DNA from: Novosphingobium fluoreni
GTDB taxonomy: Bacteria; Pseudomonadota; Alphaproteobacteria; Sphingomonadales; Sphingomonadaceae
Length of the DNA stretch: 64,000 nucleotides
Assembly: GCF_014196615.1 (NCBI RefSeq)
Contig: NZ_JACIDY010000005.1
Coordinates: 1 to 64,000 of the forward strand
Reading direction: 5' to 3'
Every line of letters starts with the position of its first letter. Within the stretch, counting starts at the first letter, position 1. Below are positions 61,267-64,000 of this stretch, piece after piece. The notes below the pieces were generated by a model, which saw only the letters and a list, made by a program, of their open reading frames with translations, was not told where the DNA came from and did no database searches. The translations under genes and the position numbers were made by a program.

Positions 61267-62280
61267 ATGGCATCGCGATATCCGAAAGTTCTGGTGACGG
61301 GGGCGGCCGGCTTCATCGGGGCCGCCTTGGCTGACGCGTTGATGGCGCGGGGCCAGTCGGTGATCGGGATCGACAACCTCAACGACTATTATGCCGTTCA
61401 GCTAAAGCGTGATCGGCTGAGCCAGCTGGCGGCGCGGCACGGTGATCGCTTTACCTTCCTGGAACTGGATTTCGCGGACACGGCTGCGCTGGATCAGGAC
61501 CTTTCAGGGCACGAGTTCGATGCCATCGTGCATCTGGGCGCGCAGGCGGGCGTGCGTTACTCGCTGCAGAATCCTCATGCCTACGTTCGCTCCAACTTGT
61601 CGGGCCATGTCAACATGTTGGAACTGGGACGCGCTCGCCAGACGCCGCATCTGGTCTATGCCAGTTCCAGCTCCGTCTATGGCGGGAACGAGAAACTGCC
61701 GTTCGCGGTGGAAGACCGCACCGATCATCCCGTGTCGCTCTACGCCGCGACGAAGCGGGCGGATGAATTGATGAGCGAGACGTATGCGCACCTCTTCCGT
61801 TTGCCGCAAACGGGGCTGCGTTTCTTCACCGTCTATGGGCCATGGGGTCGGCCGGATATGGCGCTCTGGAAGTTCACTGAGCGGCTGCTCGCGGGGCGGC
61901 CGATCGAGGTGTTCAACAATGGCCAGATGCAGCGGGACTTTACCTATATCGACGACATCATCGCTGGCGTGATCGCCTGCCTCGATCGCCCCCCCGCGGA
62001 TGACGGTGCCGCCAAGCCGGGCGGCAGCACGAAGCCGCACGCGGTCTACAACATCGGCAATAACCGATCCGAAAAGCTGATGCGCATGATCGAGGTGCTG
62101 GAAGAGGCATGCGGGCGCAAGGCGGAGCTGAGCATGCTGCCGATGCAATCTGGGGACGTGCCGGCCACGTACGCGGATATCACGGCGATCGCGCGCGATA
62201 CTGGCTACGCGCCGACCACGCCCATCGAGGTGGGCATACCGCGCTTCGTCGAGTGGTATCGGAGCTACACGGGGCAGTGA
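61267..62280 (+). CDS. UDP-glucuronate 4-epimerase-type NAD-dependent epimerase
   Basis: The 337-residue protein is an extended short-chain dehydrogenase: NAD-binding GAAGFIGAALA at about 12-22, the catalytic Ser/Thr region ASSSSVYGG, and Tyr-x3-Lys in LYAATKRADE. The stretch LPQTGLRFFTVYGPWGRPDMA is characteristic of UDP-glucuronate 4-epimerases, which make UDP-galacturonate. A UDP-glucuronate pool would also be needed if the PssD/PssE pair uses glucuronic acid, so this enzyme fits the adjacent locus. It is a single gene with its own promoter region on both sides. Confidence 0.9.
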   Translation: MASRYPKVLVTGAAGFIGAALADALMARGQSVIGIDNLNDYYAVQLKRDRLSQLAARHGDRFTFLELDFADTAALDQDLSGHEFDAIVHLGAQAGVRYSLQNPHAYVRSNLSGHVNMLELGRARQTPHLVYASSSSVYGGNEKLPFAVEDRTDHPVSLYAATKRADELMSETYAHLFRLPQTGLRFFTVYGPWGRPDMALWKFTERLLAGRPIEVFNNGQMQRDFTYIDDIIAGVIACLDRPPADDGAAKPGGSTKPHAVYNIGNNRSEKLMRMIEVLEEACGRKAELSMLPMQSGDVPATYADITAIARDTGYAPTTPIEVGIPRFVEWYRSYTGQ

Positions 62281-62448
62281 CGCGATAGTGGATTGACGCA
62301 GGCCCAGCGATGGCTTGGACTAGCTGGCGTTTGATGCGTGGGCGGTGAAGTCGCGCTGAAAAGTTGCAGCGTGTGTCGAGGCGCTTCGGCTCGCTCATGA
62401 GGCGGCAAGCTAAAAAAGATGCCCGCGCCGATCGCGCGCGACCTTACC

Positions 62449-63045
62449 CTAGGCGATCATCCCCGGTCGGTCATGGATTTGCTCCGAGAAGTGCCGACGG
62501 CACAGGGGAATGTAACGATCGTTGCCCCCGATCAGGGTCTGCTCGCCGTGTTGCACCGACGCCCCATCCGCATCGACGCGCAGGTTCATGGTGGCTTTCC
62601 GGCCGCAGTGGCACACAGCCTTGAGTTCCACCAAGGTATCGGCGATTCCGAGCAGCGCCGCCGCGCCTGGAAACAATTCGCCACGAAAGTCGGTGCGCAA
62701 GCCGAAGCATAGCACCGGGATGTCGGCAAAGTCCGCCAGCCGGGCGCATTGCCAGACTTGCTCGGAGCTCAGGAATTGGGCTTCGTCCACCAGAATGCAG
62801 GACAGCGGCGTTTCGGAATGTCGTGCCTGGGCGGCAGTCCACACGTCCGTATCGGCATCGAAACGATGCGCGTCCGCGCCAAGGCCAATTCGGCTTTCTA
62901 TGGCATGAAGCGCGCCACGGCCATCGATCGCAGCGGTCCACAGCATCGTTGCCATGCCCCGTTCGCGATAGTTGAAGTCCGCCTGCAGCAGATATGTCGA
63001 TTTCCCGGCATTCATGCTGGCGTAATAGAAATACAGCTTGGCCAC
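62449..63045 (-). CDS. tdk: Thymidine kinase (type II)
   Basis: The 198-residue protein has Walker A ASMNAGKS at residues 9-16, the DEAQF lid motif, and a zinc site made of CHCG and CRRH near the C-terminus. It phosphorylates thymidine for DNA synthesis in the salvage pathway. The length and order match bacterial type II thymidine kinases. It lies 10 bases downstream of galE on the same strand, so the two may share a transcript. Together with cytidine deaminase it shows an active pyrimidine salvage route in the organism. Confidence 0.95.
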   Translation of the reverse strand: MAKLYFYYASMNAGKSTYLLQADFNYRERGMATMLWTAAIDGRGALHAIESRIGLGADAHRFDADTDVWTAAQARHSETPLSCILVDEAQFLSSEQVWQCARLADFADIPVLCFGLRTDFRGELFPGAAALLGIADTLVELKAVCHCGRKATMNLRVDADGASVQHGEQTLIGGNDRYIPLCRRHFSEQIHDRPGMIA

Positions 63046-63055
63046 GGCCGCGTCC

Positions 63056-64000
63056 TTAGACTTCGCCGCGGATCTCGGTCAGCTTGCGTTCCCAGGCCAG
63101 CGCATGCGCGACGATGGTGTCCAGCTCGGCGTAACGAGGGACCCAGGGCAAAGTTGCCTTGATGCGGCTGTTGTCCGAGATCAGCGAGTCGGGATCACCA
63201 GCGCGACGGCCCTGGAGGCGGCGATCGATAGTGCGGTTGGTGACGCGGTCCACGGCGTCCAGCACTTCCAGCACCGAAAAACCGCGGCCATAGCCGCAGT
63301 TCATCGTCAGCGATCGGGCAGGTTGGGCGATCAGGGCTTCAAGGGCGAGGACGTGTGCCTCAGCCAGGTCCGAAACATGGATGTAATCTCGTACGCCGGT
63401 GCCGTCAGGCGTGGCGAAGTCCGTGCCGAACACGCCGACATGCTCGCGTTTCCCCAGTGCCGCCTCGACCGCGACCTTGATCAGATGCGTGGCCCCGGCA
63501 GTCGATTGCCCGGTGCGGGCCTGAGGGTCCGCTCCGGCGACGTTGAAGTATCGTAGGGCGCAGTAGTTCATCGCATGGGCGCGCGCGGTATCGGCCAGCA
63601 TGAACTCCGTCATCAGCTTGGACATGCCGTAGGGATTGATCGGCAGCTTCGGGCTGTCCTCGGTAACGGGCGAAACTTCCGGAATGCCATAAGCTGCCGC
63701 AGTGGAACTGAAGATGAAGTGGCCGACGCCCGCCTCTACTGCCGCCGCGATCAGCGCGCGGGTCTTGGCGGTGTTGTTATGATAGTATTTTAGCGGATTC
63801 TCTACCGATTCCGGCACGATGATCGACCCGGCGAAGTGCATCACCGCGCCGACTTTCTGTTCGGCGAAGATGCGGGCCAGAAGGGCTGCGTCTTCGATAT
63901 CGCCTTCGTACAGCGTAACGCCTTCGGGGATGGCAAATCGAAACCCGGTGGTGAGATTGTCGACAACACAGACCGGCCAGCCCCGATCGACCAGCGCCAG
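63056..64000 (-). CDS. galE: UDP-glucose 4-epimerase, partial at the window edge
   Basis: The C-terminal 314 residues of a GalE-type epimerase are in the window; the start with the NAD-binding motif lies beyond position 64000. Visible landmarks are VMHFAG, FSSTAAAYGIPEVSPVTED, the Tyr-x3-Lys of PYGMSKLMTE, LRYFNVAGADP, TPDGTGVRDYIHVSDLAEAH and the C-terminal RAGDPDSLISD, all typical of bacterial GalE. It interconverts UDP-glucose and UDP-galactose and would supply UDP-galactose to the EPS locus. The reading frame is open from the stop at 63056 to the edge with no interruption. Confidence 0.93.
   Translation of the reverse strand: MALVDRGWPVCVVDNLTTGFRFAIPEGVTLYEGDIEDAALLARIFAEQKVGAVMHFAGSIIVPESVENPLKYYHNNTAKTRALIAAAVEAGVGHFIFSSTAAAYGIPEVSPVTEDSPKLPINPYGMSKLMTEFMLADTARAHAMNYCALRYFNVAGADPQARTGQSTAGATHLIKVAVEAALGKREHVGVFGTDFATPDGTGVRDYIHVSDLAEAHVLALEALIAQPARSLTMNCGYGRGFSVLEVLDAVDRVTNRTIDRRLQGRRAGDPDSLISDNSRIKATLPWVPRYAELDTIVAHALAWERKLTEIRGEV

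Noticed and set aside
62281..62448. Short frames between the epimerase and thymidine kinase genes
   Set aside because: The frames run antisense into tdk and have no ribosome-binding site or domain; I see nothing else in this gap.
1..64000. CRISPR arrays, insertion sequences and riboswitches
   Set aside because: No regularly spaced repeat array, transposase motif or conserved riboswitch core could be seen on either strand.

Overview
The window looks like a chromosomal segment of a high-GC alphaproteobacterium, most likely a member of the Sphingomonadales (Sphingomonas/Novosphingobium type). The signs are a UPF0262 gene, a PEP-CTERM-like protein, a permuted ATP-grasp/alpha-E/transglutaminase/Anbu operon, palindromic intergenic repeats of the kind common in sphingomonads, and xanthan/rhizobial-style exopolysaccharide (EPS) export genes. 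The genus cannot be fixed from the sequence alone. No insertion sequence, prophage, rRNA operon or CRISPR array was seen.

Region 1 (about 1-27.9 kb) is mostly housekeeping. A tRNA-Gly(CCC) lies downstream of a tightly overlapping minus-strand set: a pabB-pabC fusion, a class I aminotransferase, an RluA-family pseudouridine synthase and ArfB. Next come a HerA/YjgR-type ATPase, an EF-hand protein/response regulator/histidine kinase operon, aminopeptidase P with a cupin, an S9 oligopeptidase, a hotdog thioesterase and the replicative helicase DnaB. These are followed by UPF0262, a degenerate GH25-like protein coupled to cytidine deaminase, a TonB-like protein, an M14 carboxypeptidase with a DUF4136-type lipoprotein, a zinc-free bL36, a HAD phosphatase, a PEP-CTERM-like protein coupled to an L,D-transpeptidase, and a CAP-domain protein. 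The region ends in the Anbu operon (23.7-27.8 kb): permuted ATP-grasp, a 46-codon frame coupled on both sides, alpha-E, transglutaminase and Anbu protease.

Region 2 (about 28-58.5 kb) is a large EPS locus. It encodes three Wzy/O-antigen-ligase-type membrane proteins, one flippase, four single-chain glycosyltransferases plus a split PssD/PssE pair, a GT-C-like membrane protein, three membrane acyltransferases and a membrane-anchored GH74-like beta-propeller. It has two export sets: Wza + outer-membrane barrel + Wzc kinase at 44.8-49.1 kb, and Wzy-TPR + Wza + Wzc kinase at 52.8-58.5 kb. No lipid-linked priming glycosyltransferase lies inside the window, so assembly must be started by a gene elsewhere. 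In the inferred scheme the transferases build a repeat unit on a lipid carrier, the flippase moves it across, a Wzy-type protein polymerises it, and the Wza/Wzc pairs control length and export. The acyltransferases and the GH74-like protein would modify or trim the product.

Region 3 (58.5-64 kb) holds a SleB-type cell-wall hydrolase, a Rap1a/Tai-family secreted protein, two small membrane proteins, a UDP-glucuronate 4-epimerase-type enzyme, thymidine kinase and galE (cut by the right edge). The two epimerases would supply UDP-sugars for the EPS locus.

Starts were chosen from start codons, Shine-Dalgarno-like sequences and overlaps with upstream stops. Several GTG/TTG starts are uncertain and are flagged. 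Functions are assigned from motifs read by eye, without any database search.
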